NCBI GenBank assembly: GCA_947169455.1
Contig: CAMVPV010000001.1
Location: 1-18,442 of the forward strand
Source of the DNA: an uncultured Clostridia bacterium
GTDB lineage: Bacteria > Bacillota_A > Clostridia > Oscillospirales > Ruminococcaceae
Direction of reading: 5' to 3'
DNA length: 18,442 bases
The notes under the pieces: generated by a model
Databases searched by the model: none
What the model saw: the letters and a program-made list of their open reading frames with translations, nothing else
What the model was told of the DNA's origin: nothing
Shown: positions 1-6,892 of the stretch, piece by piece
Layout: every line of letters begins with the position of its first letter
How positions within the stretch are numbered: position 1 is the stretch's first letter
Made by a program: the position numbers and the translations under genes

Positions 1-10
1 CCCGGCAGGA

Positions 11-349
11 TCAGAAGTTGCTCCCGTTCCAGCCCCAGTTCGGTGTGCCCATATAGCTTACATATATCCGGTCGGGCGACAGTCCGAGGCTCTTGTTCAG
101 TATATCACTTATCTTTCCGGTGAGAGCGCCCGTACCCTGACCGCTCGTGCCGTAGAGCTGTACCTCCACCATTGCTGCGGGAGCGTCGCTGCCCTTGAAA
201 TACAGGGTATAGTCGGGCTCGATGCCGACCATGAGCCAGCTTTCCGATTTGCCGGGGAGTGCGGTTATCGCCTGACCGAGAGCAGATTTGATCTCATCGC
301 ATTTTTCCCTGCTTACGGCGGCATTCGTTTTTACATTGATAAATGGCAT
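11..349 (-). CDS. MIF-family (macrophage migration inhibitory factor-like) tautomerase
   Basis: This 112-residue protein is a member of the MIF/tautomerase superfamily, small trimeric enzymes that use the N-terminal proline as catalytic base on keto-enol substrates such as phenylpyruvate. Seen: it begins Met-Pro, so Pro would be exposed after Met removal. A lysine in PGKSE aligns with Lys32 of human MIF (TGKPP). The C-terminal half contains LGLSPDRIYVSYMG and ends WGWNGSNF, closely matching the human ISPDRVYINYYD and VGWNNSTF segments, and total length is near the 114-115 residues of animal MIF. The CxxC pair of human MIF is absent (AAMV at that place). The start is supported by GGGAGG 8 nt upstream. 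The gene appears monocistronic, with its own promoter at 381-409. The natural substrate is unknown; a host-directed role is speculation. Confidence 0.88.
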   Translation of the reverse strand: MPFINVKTNAAVSREKCDEIKSALGQAITALPGKSESWLMVGIEPDYTLYFKGSDAPAAMVEVQLYGTSGQGTGALTGKISDILNKSLGLSPDRIYVSYMGTPNWGWNGSNF

Positions 350-380
350 GGTTATTACCTCCCGATATTATTATGTTGAT

Positions 381-409
381 ATGATATCACATTATCACTG
401 ATTTGTCAA
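381..409 (-). promoter_or_regulatory. Sigma-A-type promoter of the MIF-like gene
   Basis: On the minus strand TTGACA (404-409) is followed by a 17-nt spacer and TATCAT (381-386), about 30 nt before the MIF-like start codon. It matches the housekeeping consensus well. Confidence 0.75.
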
Positions 410-454
410 GGCGGCGTGCGGAAAACAGCAGCGGCACGGCAGGAAATATCCGCA

Positions 455-1522
455 TCAGCCTGCCTTATCGTAATAGCTGTGCATATATGCGGTAAGCTCC
501 GCACCATAGATATCCGAGAAGAAATCTATGACATCGGCGGTCGCCTCACGGAACGGCTCCGTATCGGGATATGTGACCGTCATGCCCTCCTTTTCGAGCA
601 GTTCCACATATTCTTCGGTCTGCTGCTTCACCATTGCGCGATCCTCCGCCTCGGCGGTCTTTGCGGCTTCGGAAATTATATCGCGGTACTCCTGCGGCAG
701 ACCCTTCCATATATCCTGCCTTATCGTCAGCGGCATCGCATCATAGCTGTGATTGGTCACTGCAAGGTACTTCTGTACCTCATACAGCCTGCTGTTGTAT
801 ATGACCGGCACGGGGTTCTCCTGCGCATCGAATTTTTCCTCCGCAAGAGCGCCCTTCAGCTCGGAAAACGGATAGCTCTTGGGATTGGCGGAGAGCGCGG
901 ACATGGTTTCCATAACGATTATGTTTTCGGATGTGCGTATATTCAGACCGCGCATATCCCTCACCGACTTTATCGCGCCCTTCTTTGCCGATGTGGTGAC
1001 GCAGCGGAAGCCGTTGTCAAAATACGCAAGGATATGCATATTGTATTTTTCAAGGTCGGGCTCGATGCCCTCCATTACCGGTGAATCTATGAATTCCCAC
1101 GCGCTGTCAAAATCATCGAACAGGAAAGGCAGCGCCGACACTCCTATCTTGGTGGCGTATGCGGCGTAATTGCCGGCGCTCGATACTGTCATATCCACAT
1201 CGCCGCTTATCAGCCCCGCTATCATCTCCGCATCGCTCCCCAGTTCGCTTGAAGGGTGGATCTCAATTATGATATCACCGCCCGTGCGCTCCCCGACCGT
1301 CCTACGGAACTTTTCCAGCACGACACCGCGCGGGTCGCTCTCATCGGTGGAATATCCGGCGCGCAGGGTCAGTGGAAAGCGTATCTGTGCAGGGGGCGCC
1401 TCTGTCTCCGATACCTGCTGCGTTTCCGTATCGCTGTTCCCGCTGCTGCCTGCGCAGCCGGTCTGAAATACCATAAATGCCGACAATAAGACCGCAGAAG
1501 CTGTCTGCTTGTATCTCTTCAA
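455..1522 (-). CDS. TRAP-type (DctP family) solute-binding lipoprotein
   Basis: 355-residue secreted binding protein of the DctP/TRAP-T family, which normally captures organic acids for a DctQ-DctM permease. Seen: a basic start, a hydrophobic stretch and a lipobox FQTGC put the lipidated cysteine at residue 23, followed by a Ser/Thr/Glu-rich linker. The mature part carries family hallmarks: SSELGSDAEM, VRDMRGLNIRT with the arginine (about 196) that in the family binds the ligand carboxylate, and FDAQENPVPVI. The start is a TTG at 1520-1522, preceded by an AGGGGGG ribosome site that overlaps the stop codon of the upstream diguanylate cyclase gene; the gap is only 14 nt, so translation is probably coupled. 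No permease gene is present here. Inference: it may act as the sensory partner of the cyclase rather than in uptake. Confidence 0.87.
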   Translation of the reverse strand: MKRYKQTASAVLLSAFMVFQTGCAGSSGNSDTETQQVSETEAPPAQIRFPLTLRAGYSTDESDPRGVVLEKFRRTVGERTGGDIIIEIHPSSELGSDAEMIAGLISGDVDMTVSSAGNYAAYATKIGVSALPFLFDDFDSAWEFIDSPVMEGIEPDLEKYNMHILAYFDNGFRCVTTSAKKGAIKSVRDMRGLNIRTSENIIVMETMSALSANPKSYPFSELKGALAEEKFDAQENPVPVIYNSRLYEVQKYLAVTNHSYDAMPLTIRQDIWKGLPQEYRDIISEAAKTAEAEDRAMVKQQTEEYVELLEKEGMTVTYPDTEPFREATADVIDFFSDIYGAELTAYMHSYYDKAG

Positions 1523-1536
1523 ATCTGCCGCCCCCC

Positions 1537-3372
1537 TTAACTGCCTGTTCTGCAGGTATCGGGAGAATACATCATAAAGCTGTTCTTTCCGTGCTCTTTG
1601 ACATAATGCAGCGCATCCGAGGCGTTCTCACAGAGGGTATCGAAGTCCCTTCCCGCATCGGGGCACACCGCCGTTCCCACGCTCGCGGTGATATCGGCGG
1701 TGTTCCTGCGCCCGCTGTATGATTCCCGCAGGTGTTCACAAAGCGCAGCCGCCTTGCTTTCGATTATCTTCATGCCTATCTCGCGTGAGCTTACCGACAG
1801 CTTCAGCAGCACCGCAAATTCATCGCCGCCGGTGCGTCCTATGCAGTCCTGATCGCTGAACACGACGCATATCTTCTTCGCAACATCGGAAAGCACCTGG
1901 TCGCCCATGGTGTGACCGAGATTGTCATTCACAGACTTGAAGCTGTCGATATCTATAATATACACTGCGAGCATGTCGGTCTTTGCGGCAGTACGCAGCT
2001 TTTCCGTGACGTGCTTGCGGAAAGCCGCCGCAGTCAGCACACCGGTGAGCGGGTCTGTCTCGTTCTTCCCGGTTATGCCGAGCTCCCGGCTGAACTGTTC
2101 CTCAACATTGATAAGACTGCCGACCATCTGCTGTAACTGGTCATGCACCTTTACCGCGGCAGCCTTTACCCTGAACCAGCAGTAGGTGCCGTCGAGACAC
2201 TTCACGCGGAACTCGCCCCTGATCACGCTCTCCTTTGTATTGCGGACATTGCGGAGCTGCTCACGTATATTCACATCGTCATCGTGTATGAGATTGAGGA
2301 GCTCATGCGTTTCGCTGAAATTGAAGGTGTTCTTTCCGCCCGCCACGACATTTTCGGTATTGCCGTCGAGGGTGAGCACCTTATGCACAAAATCGTAATC
2401 GAAGATGATATCCTGCGTCTGCACGGTGACCATCTTGAATTTTTCGCTGTTCCTGTAGATGCTGTCGTTGTTCTTTAGCAGGTAGAGTATCGAAACGAAC
2501 AGAAGTATGAACGCAAAGGATACCACCATGATAAGTATGGCGACATTGTCGGATATCTCCGAGCTGTGTGCATCTACCACCGATCTCGGCAGTATCGACG
2601 CGAAGTACCAGTCGTGAACGCCCACCGGCGTCAGCACGACCAGCACCGGGGTGCCGTTGATGCGTGATTCGAGCACGGTGTCCTTTGTGGAGGACGGCTT
2701 GTAGAGGTTGATCTCCTCAAAGAGGTTGGTCATGCTGTCGCTGATGAGGTCGGAGTCTGTGGAGCAGGTGATTATATTCCCGTTCGATTCTATCAGCAGA
2801 TTTGTCTCCCGCCCCGAAAAGCTTGCGGAATCGATAAGCTTTGAGAGCACGCTTTTGTCGAAGGTGCCGTATATAACGCCCGCGGGCACATCGTTCTGCA
2901 TTATGGGAACAGCTGCCACGAGCACCTCGCTGCCGTTCTCATCGGACACGGAAACGGCGGAAAGCGCAGTATTGCCCTGCATCGCCTCCTGAAAATAATC
3001 AGTGAGACAGATGTTCCCCGAGGTGCGCCCGTTGTAATTTATGGTGGTGCCGGCTTTGTCCGCAACACCTATGGTCTTGAAGGCACCAATGCCCTTGGTG
3101 GAGAGAATGGTCTCCTTCATGCTGTTATAGTCGGAGATATCGATATCGCGGAAGTAGCGCTCCTGAGATTCGAGCATGACTATCTGGTCTTCAAGCTTGG
3201 TATTGAATACAGTGACCAGCGCCTGTGTATTCTCGGCGAGGTATGTTTTTGCGGATTCCTTCGTCAGCTCGTCGATATTGTTCCTGAACCACAGCAGTGT
3301 GAACGTGAGCATCACAATGGTGAATATCACTGCGGTCACGGTAGGCAGGTGGACTCTGAATGTCCTGTTCAA
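1537..3372 (-). CDS. Membrane diguanylate cyclase (Cache-PAS-GGDEF)
   Basis: 611-residue membrane protein predicted to make c-di-GMP from two GTP. Domain order as read: membrane segment about 13-31 (IFTIVMLTFTLLWF); an extracytoplasmic Cache-like region about 35-275; a second membrane segment about 276-298; a PAS-like domain about 305-425 (FRVKCLDGTYCWFRVKA is typical of PAS_3); and a GGDEF domain about 440-605. The signature GGDEF is intact at residues 515-519, and the Mg/GTP segment DIDSFKSVNDNLGHTMGDQ is intact. The product-inhibition I-site RxxD is absent: the equivalent tetrad is SDQD. No EAL or HD-GYP domain is attached. The start is TTG (3370-3372) with GAGGGGG 7 nt upstream. It is the first gene of an operon with the TRAP-type binding lipoprotein, which suggests that the periplasmic-side Cache domain and that lipoprotein share a signal. 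Confidence 0.92.
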   Translation of the reverse strand: MNRTFRVHLPTVTAVIFTIVMLTFTLLWFRNNIDELTKESAKTYLAENTQALVTVFNTKLEDQIVMLESQERYFRDIDISDYNSMKETILSTKGIGAFKTIGVADKAGTTINYNGRTSGNICLTDYFQEAMQGNTALSAVSVSDENGSEVLVAAVPIMQNDVPAGVIYGTFDKSVLSKLIDSASFSGRETNLLIESNGNIITCSTDSDLISDSMTNLFEEINLYKPSSTKDTVLESRINGTPVLVVLTPVGVHDWYFASILPRSVVDAHSSEISDNVAILIMVVSFAFILLFVSILYLLKNNDSIYRNSEKFKMVTVQTQDIIFDYDFVHKVLTLDGNTENVVAGGKNTFNFSETHELLNLIHDDDVNIREQLRNVRNTKESVIRGEFRVKCLDGTYCWFRVKAAAVKVHDQLQQMVGSLINVEEQFSRELGITGKNETDPLTGVLTAAAFRKHVTEKLRTAAKTDMLAVYIIDIDSFKSVNDNLGHTMGDQVLSDVAKKICVVFSDQDCIGRTGGDEFAVLLKLSVSSREIGMKIIESKAAALCEHLRESYSGRRNTADITASVGTAVCPDAGRDFDTLCENASDALHYVKEHGKNSFMMYSPDTCRTGS

Positions 3373-3504
3373 GGTGATACCCCCTCGGTCTTGATACGCG
3401 GAGTGCTTTCTGATCTGCGCAGAGGCAAGCGGTCAGATGCCGGCAAAGGATCCTGTCCTGCCCCTTATCTGCGGATTCTTGCCGCTGATCATCATACATC
3501 CTCT

Positions 3505-3533
3505 ATTATACATCATTTTTCGCTTTTTTTCAA
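3505..3533 (-). promoter_or_regulatory. Promoter of the diguanylate cyclase operon with A-rich upstream tract
   Basis: On the minus strand TTGAAA (3528-3533), a 17-nt spacer and a perfect TATAAT (3505-3510). Just upstream of the -35 the minus strand is nearly all A with interspersed T (3534-3552), resembling an UP element. The resulting leader before the TTG start is about 125 nt. Confidence 0.72.
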
Positions 3534-3636
3534 TATATTTTTTTGTTTTTTTGGCGGTGCGATGCCGTAAGGCACTAACAGACTGCCGCAAGACCGCAGT
3601 TATTTAGTCAAATCTACAAAAAATCTCCGTGAACTC

Positions 3637-3665
3637 TTGACGATACGCAAACTGTGTGATAAAAT
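3637..3665 (+). promoter_or_regulatory. Promoter of the foldase-like lipoprotein gene
   Basis: TTGACG (3637-3642), a 17-nt spacer, TAAAAT (3660-3665). The ribosome binding site CCGGAGG (3727-3733) lies 8 nt before the ATG at 3742. Confidence 0.72.
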
Positions 3666-3741
3666 ATATTGTATTTGATACTATATCAAGAGTATTGCAG
3701 CTGAATTTCAGAAAAAGACAGATTTTCCGGAGGTCTTATAT

Positions 3742-5136
3742 ATGTCGGATAAAAGGATAATGAAAAGGATAGCGGCTGTCACCGCTGCCGCTGCGATGAC
3801 GCTCGGACTTGCGGGCTGCGGCGAGGACACCATGTACAGCGCTTCTTCCGGCGGAACACAGATACCCGCGGGCGTTTACATCTACTTCCTGATGAACAAG
3901 TACTACGAAGCACAGTCCCACATGACCGAGAACGATACCGACGTTTTCGCGATAACCATCGATGACAAGAACGCCAATGACTGGATAGTAGATGGAGCAA
4001 AGGAAAGGCTCCGCGAATATGCCGCCGTTGAACAGAAATTCACCGAGTACGGGCTCTCCCTCTCGGATGAGGAGATATCCTCGCTGAAGCTGAACCTCGA
4101 CCAGCTCTGGGATTACTACGGCGAAAGCTACGAAACCCTCGGCATTGCGGAATCGTCCTTCCTGCTGGTGTATGAGAACAACATGAAGGCAGACAAGCTG
4201 TTCGATGCGGTATATGGCGAGAACGGCAGCGACCCCGTATCCGAGGATGCGGTCAAGTCATACTATCTGGAACAGTACGCTCTCATAAATTACATCGATA
4301 TGCACCTTGTTGACGGCGACGAAAATCTCCTCAAATCAGACGGAAAAGCCGAGAGGATGGAAATGGCGAAGGGCTACGTCGAGCGCATAAAGAACGGTGA
4401 GGACTTTGACGCGGTAGCCGAGGAGTATTTCAATTTCACACAGACCCTTGTTCCGTCGCTGAACGGCGGTATCTCCGCCGGCGATGAGGCAGACGGCAGC
4501 GCAGCCGCAGAGACTGCTGCCGAGACCGAGGCATCAACAGCTGAAACGACATCGTCCGATGCCGCAGACGAGACCGCGGCTCCCGCTGAAACGGCTCCCA
4601 CTCAGGAGACAGAGGCAGAGGCAGATGTGACAGAAGCACCCTCCGGAGAGGATACCGTACAGACCGCTTCGGCTGAGCCCTCCGATGCAAATGAAGGCGG
4701 CGAAGAGGAAGAAGCCGGAAATCTCTGGGCGGATGACGTCCCCGCAGAAGAGGACGACTTTTCCGACAGCATCGATATCAGCGATCCATACGGCGTTTAC
4801 GGCGATGCTTCAGCAGCGCAGTTCTACAGCAACCGCAAGTTCATCAAGAGAGACTCCGCCGTTCCCGATGAGAACGTCGATAACAAGGTGTTCGACGAAA
4901 TGTCTGTCGGCGATGTCATCATCATCGAAGAGGACGAGCACTACTACATCGTTGCGAAGTACGACCCCTTCGAGGATCCCTCCAACTTCGAGAGTGCAAA
5001 GGAATCTCTCCTCCACGAGATGAAGGACGAGGATTATGAAAAACTCTCTAAGGAATGGGCAGGCAATGTGGATGTGAACTTCAACGACAAGGCTGTAAAG
5101 AGATATTCCGCAAAGAAGTTCGCAGAGACCGAGTAA
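3742..5136 (+). CDS. PrsA/SurA-like foldase lipoprotein with acidic low-complexity insert
   Basis: 464-residue exported lipoprotein (lipobox LAGC, Cys about 26). The first ~240 residues are helical, with the pattern of the SurA/PrsA N-terminal chaperone domain (for example YGLSLSDEEISSLK and DAVKSYYLEQYALINYIDMHLVDGD). The C-terminal part (KVFDEMSVGDVIIIEEDEHYYIVAKYDPFED) has the parvulin-like pattern in which 'F...L..G......E...GYHI.K' closes the rotamase fold. Between them, at about residues 244-346, lies an Ala/Glu/Thr/Asp-rich, strongly acidic low-complexity segment. It sits where the middle of a parvulin domain would be expected, so peptidyl-prolyl isomerase activity is doubtful and chaperone activity is more likely. 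Such proteins fold exported proteins outside the membrane. The gene appears to stand alone, and no obvious terminator separates it from the metK promoter. Confidence 0.72.
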   Translation: MSDKRIMKRIAAVTAAAAMTLGLAGCGEDTMYSASSGGTQIPAGVYIYFLMNKYYEAQSHMTENDTDVFAITIDDKNANDWIVDGAKERLREYAAVEQKFTEYGLSLSDEEISSLKLNLDQLWDYYGESYETLGIAESSFLLVYENNMKADKLFDAVYGENGSDPVSEDAVKSYYLEQYALINYIDMHLVDGDENLLKSDGKAERMEMAKGYVERIKNGEDFDAVAEEYFNFTQTLVPSLNGGISAGDEADGSAAAETAAETEASTAETTSSDAADETAAPAETAPTQETEAEADVTEAPSGEDTVQTASAEPSDANEGGEEEEAGNLWADDVPAEEDDFSDSIDISDPYGVYGDASAAQFYSNRKFIKRDSAVPDENVDNKVFDEMSVGDVIIIEEDEHYYIVAKYDPFEDPSNFESAKESLLHEMKDEDYEKLSKEWAGNVDVNFNDKAVKRYSAKKFAETE

Positions 5137-5164
5137 GTTTTTTATGCGGATGTGAAAAATCCTA

Positions 5165-5193
5165 TTGACAAAACCTGCACGGTATTGTATAAT
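5165..5193 (+). promoter_or_regulatory. Consensus promoter of the SAM riboswitch-metK unit
   Basis: Perfect TTGACA (5165-5170), 17-nt spacer and perfect TATAAT (5188-5193), which places transcription start just ahead of the riboswitch aptamer. Confidence 0.88.
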
Positions 5194-5213
5194 TAAATCG
5201 AAAATTGATATTA

Positions 5214-5324
5214 CCTTATCAAGAGCGGTGGAGGAACTGGTCCTGTGAAGCCCGGCAACCCGTTCACATCATCATGATGTGTCCAAGGTGCTAAATCCTG
5301 CGGAAATTTTTCCGAGAGATGAGG
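5214..5324 (+). promoter_or_regulatory. SAM-I (S-box) riboswitch aptamer
   Basis: The classic S-box elements occur in order: CTTATCAAGAG, GGTGGAGG, GAAGCCCGGCAACC (kink-turn and ligand core), CCAAGGTGCTAAATCC and GAGAGATGAGG. Helix P1 is CCTTATC (5214-5220) with GATGAGG (5318-5324). The P3 hairpin is CACATCA/TGATGTG (5265-5281). The aptamer binds S-adenosylmethionine, the product of the metK gene that follows, giving feedback control. A 12-bp palindrome TATTCCGGAATA (5326-5337) joins the aptamer to the terminator and may take part in the switch. Confidence 0.96.
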
Positions 5325-5346
5325 ATATTCCGGAATACGGATCTAT

Positions 5347-5383
5347 CGGCACCGCGGGGAATACTGCGGTGCCGTTCGTTTTT
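5347..5383 (+). terminator. Riboswitch-controlled terminator before metK
   Basis: Perfect 9-bp stem CGGCACCGC (5347-5355) / GCGGTGCCG (5366-5374) with a 10-nt loop, followed by TTCGTTTTT. It sits between aptamer and coding region, so SAM binding is expected to favour termination. Confidence 0.9.
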
Positions 5384-5412
5384 CCGCGATAAATATGAAA
5401 GGAATGATTGAT

Positions 5413-6591
5413 ATGTCAAAAATGCTTTTTACGTCTGAATCGGTAACAGAAGGTCACCCCGACAAGATCTGCGATCAGATCTCCGACGCAGTGCTTGACG
5501 CCATACTCGCGGAAGACCCCAACGGGCGCGTTGCCTGCGAGACCTGCGCAACTACCGGCATGATAATGTGCATGGGCGAGATATCCACCACCTGCTACGT
5601 GGATATCCCGAAGATAGTACGCAGCGTTGTTGCCGAGATAGGCTACGACCGCGAGGGCTACGGCTTTGACAGCCACAGCTGTGCCGTGATACAGTCGATA
5701 GATGAGCAGTCCGCAGATATCGCGCTCGGTGTAGATCAGGGTCAGGGACGCATGGCGGGCGACAAAAATGACGATACACAGACCGGTGCGGGCGATCAAG
5801 GCATGATGTTCGGCTATGCGTGCAACGAAACTCCCGAGCTCATGCCGATGCCGATATCTCTGGCGCACAAGCTCGCAAAGCGCCTCACGGAAGTGCGCAG
5901 GAACGGCACTCTCGGCTATCTGCGCCCCGACGGCAAAACACAGGTCACAGTGGAATATGAGGACGGAAAGCCCGTCCGCGTGGATACGATAGTGGTTTCA
6001 TCGCAGCACTCTCCCGACGTTGAACAGGACACCATAAGGAAGGATATCATCGAGAACGTCATAAAGCCGGTAGTTCCCGCAGAACTCCTCGTTGATACAA
6101 AGTACTTCGTAAATCCGACAGGACGCTTCGTTGTCGGCGGTCCGCAGGGAGACAGCGGTCTCACCGGACGCAAGATAATCGTTGATACATACGGCGGATA
6201 TGCCCGTCACGGCGGCGGGGCATTCAGCGGAAAGGATCCCACGAAGGTCGATAGGAGCGCGGCTTATGCTGCAAGATATGTTGCAAAGAACATCGTTGCG
6301 GCAGGGCTCGCCGACAAGTGCGAGGTCGAGCTCGCCTATGCCATCGGCGTTGCAAAGCCGGTATCGGTGATGGTTGATACCTTCGGCACCGGAAAAGTAT
6401 CGGATGAAAAGCTTGCAGATGCCGTAAATAAGGTGTTTGATCTCACTCCGGCGGCTATCATAAAGGATCTTGATCTCAGAAAGCCCCAGTACAGAAAGCT
6501 TGCAGCTTACGGTCACATGGGAAGAGAAGACCTCGGTGCTGCATGGGAAAAGACCGACAGGACACAGGCTCTCAAAGACGCCGTACAGTGA
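5413..6591 (+). CDS. metK: S-adenosylmethionine synthase (methionine adenosyltransferase)
   Basis: Cytosolic enzyme that makes S-adenosylmethionine from methionine and ATP, the cell's main methyl donor. The 392-residue product has the family signatures: [20 protein letters not shown] at the N terminus, [12 protein letters not shown], the glycine-rich [20 protein letters not shown] loop, and the C-terminal [18 protein letters not shown]. The start is set at 5413 ([10 protein letters not shown], the usual MetK N terminus) rather than at the in-frame ATGs at 5395 or 5404, because AAAGGAA (5398-5404) then sits 8 nt upstream as ribosome binding site and overlaps the earlier ATGs. It is controlled by the SAM-I riboswitch immediately upstream and is followed by a hairpin-rich repeat cluster and terminator. 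Confidence 0.98.
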   Translation: MSKMLFTSESVTEGHPDKICDQISDAVLDAILAEDPNGRVACETCATTGMIMCMGEISTTCYVDIPKIVRSVVAEIGYDREGYGFDSHSCAVIQSIDEQSADIALGVDQGQGRMAGDKNDDTQTGAGDQGMMFGYACNETPELMPMPISLAHKLAKRLTEVRRNGTLGYLRPDGKTQVTVEYEDGKPVRVDTIVVSSQHSPDVEQDTIRKDIIENVIKPVVPAELLVDTKYFVNPTGRFVVGGPQGDSGLTGRKIIVDTYGGYARHGGGAFSGKDPTKVDRSAAYAARYVAKNIVAAGLADKCEVELAYAIGVAKPVSVMVDTFGTGKVSDEKLADAVNKVFDLTPAAIIKDLDLRKPQYRKLAAYGHMGREDLGAAWEKTDRTQALKDAVQ

Positions 6592-6608
6592 CCTGCGCTG
6601 CGCCTGCT

Positions 6609-6696
6609 GCGTTGCTCCGCAGGCTGGGCTCTGCCCGGATCCGCGCCTTACGGCGTTGCTCCGCAGGCTGGGCTCCGCCCAGACCCGCGCCTTACG
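6609..6696. repeat. Tandem 44-bp direct repeat (2 units), each with a hairpin
   Basis: Unit 1 (6609-6652) and unit 2 (6653-6696) match at 41 of 44 positions; all three differences are transitions. Each unit contains CTGGGC-TC(T/C)-GCCC(G/A)G, able to fold as a 6-bp stem. The A/G difference lies in the stem and keeps pairing (U-A or U-G). Confidence 0.9.
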
Positions 6697-6700
6697 GCGT

Positions 6701-6725
6701 GTTAAGGGGGCTTCACCCCCTTAAC
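6701..6725. repeat. Perfect 10-bp inverted repeat
   Basis: GTTAAGGGGG (6701-6710) and CCCCCTTAAC (6716-6725) flank a 5-nt loop CTTCA. There is no following T run, so it is not a canonical terminator. This style of hairpin recurs between genes in Ruminococcus-type genomes as far as I recall. Confidence 0.85.
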
Positions 6726-6735
6726 GATCCCCTGA

Positions 6736-6755
6736 CCAGAGGGCTTGCCCTCTGG
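6736..6755. repeat. Perfect 9-bp inverted repeat
   Basis: CCAGAGGGC (6736-6744) and GCCCTCTGG (6747-6755) are separated by two T residues. Sits 10 bp after the preceding hairpin as part of the same block. Confidence 0.85.
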
Positions 6756-6774
6756 ACACCCCATAATATAATAA

Positions 6775-6816
6775 CCCCCGCGTTTGTTCTTTTTTTGAGC
6801 AGACGCGGGGGTCTTG
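6775..6816 (+). terminator. Terminator hairpin after metK
   Basis: A 9-bp stem CCCCCGCGT (6775-6783) / ACGCGGGGG (6803-6811) is followed by TCTTGTTTA. The loop carries TTGTTCT and GAGCAGA, which recur in the loop of the hairpin at 9417-9450 on the other strand. It may serve both convergent genes, though the T run is interrupted. Confidence 0.65.
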
Positions 6817-6892
6817 TTTATGGCGTATCTGTTTGGAACGTTCTGATACAGCGGATATTTCGGGTCGATAAGTGAGCGTTACGCTTGCCCAC

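Larger units (their letters stand above)
3373..3741. other. Divergent intergenic region (369 bp)
   Basis: Gene-free stretch between the diguanylate cyclase operon and the foldase gene. It contains the minus-strand promoter (3505-3533) with a leader of about 125 nt that matches no riboswitch I recognise, and the plus-strand promoter (3637-3665). Between them are two small inverted repeats: TGCC-GTAA-GGCA near 3563-3574 and ACTGC/GCAGT near 3582-3600. No small open frame with a ribosome site was found. Confidence 0.6.
6592..6892. other. Repeat- and hairpin-rich region between convergent genes
   Basis: 301-bp gene-free stretch between metK and the converging spermidine-synthase-like gene. In order it holds two tandem 44-bp GC-rich units (6609-6696), two perfect hairpins (6701-6725, 6736-6755), an AT stretch, and a terminator hairpin (6775-6816). 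Near the end, AGCGT-T-ACGCT (about 6874-6884) is a further short inverted repeat. Open frames across it lack ribosome sites and have repeat-derived sequence, so no gene is called. Confidence 0.7.

Noticed and set aside
416..1084. Plus-strand open frame opposite the TRAP binding-protein gene
   Set aside because: No ribosome site or recognisable domain; the minus-strand gene has a lipobox and family motifs.
455..3372. Complete TRAP transporter operon
   Set aside because: Only the binding protein is present; the neighbouring membrane protein is a diguanylate cyclase, not a permease.
5998..6516. Minus-strand open frame inside metK
   Set aside because: Fully overlaps a highly conserved enzyme gene and has no independent evidence.
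6609..6696. Tandem 44-bp units as a CRISPR array
   Set aside because: Only two directly adjacent units with no spacers and no cas genes nearby.
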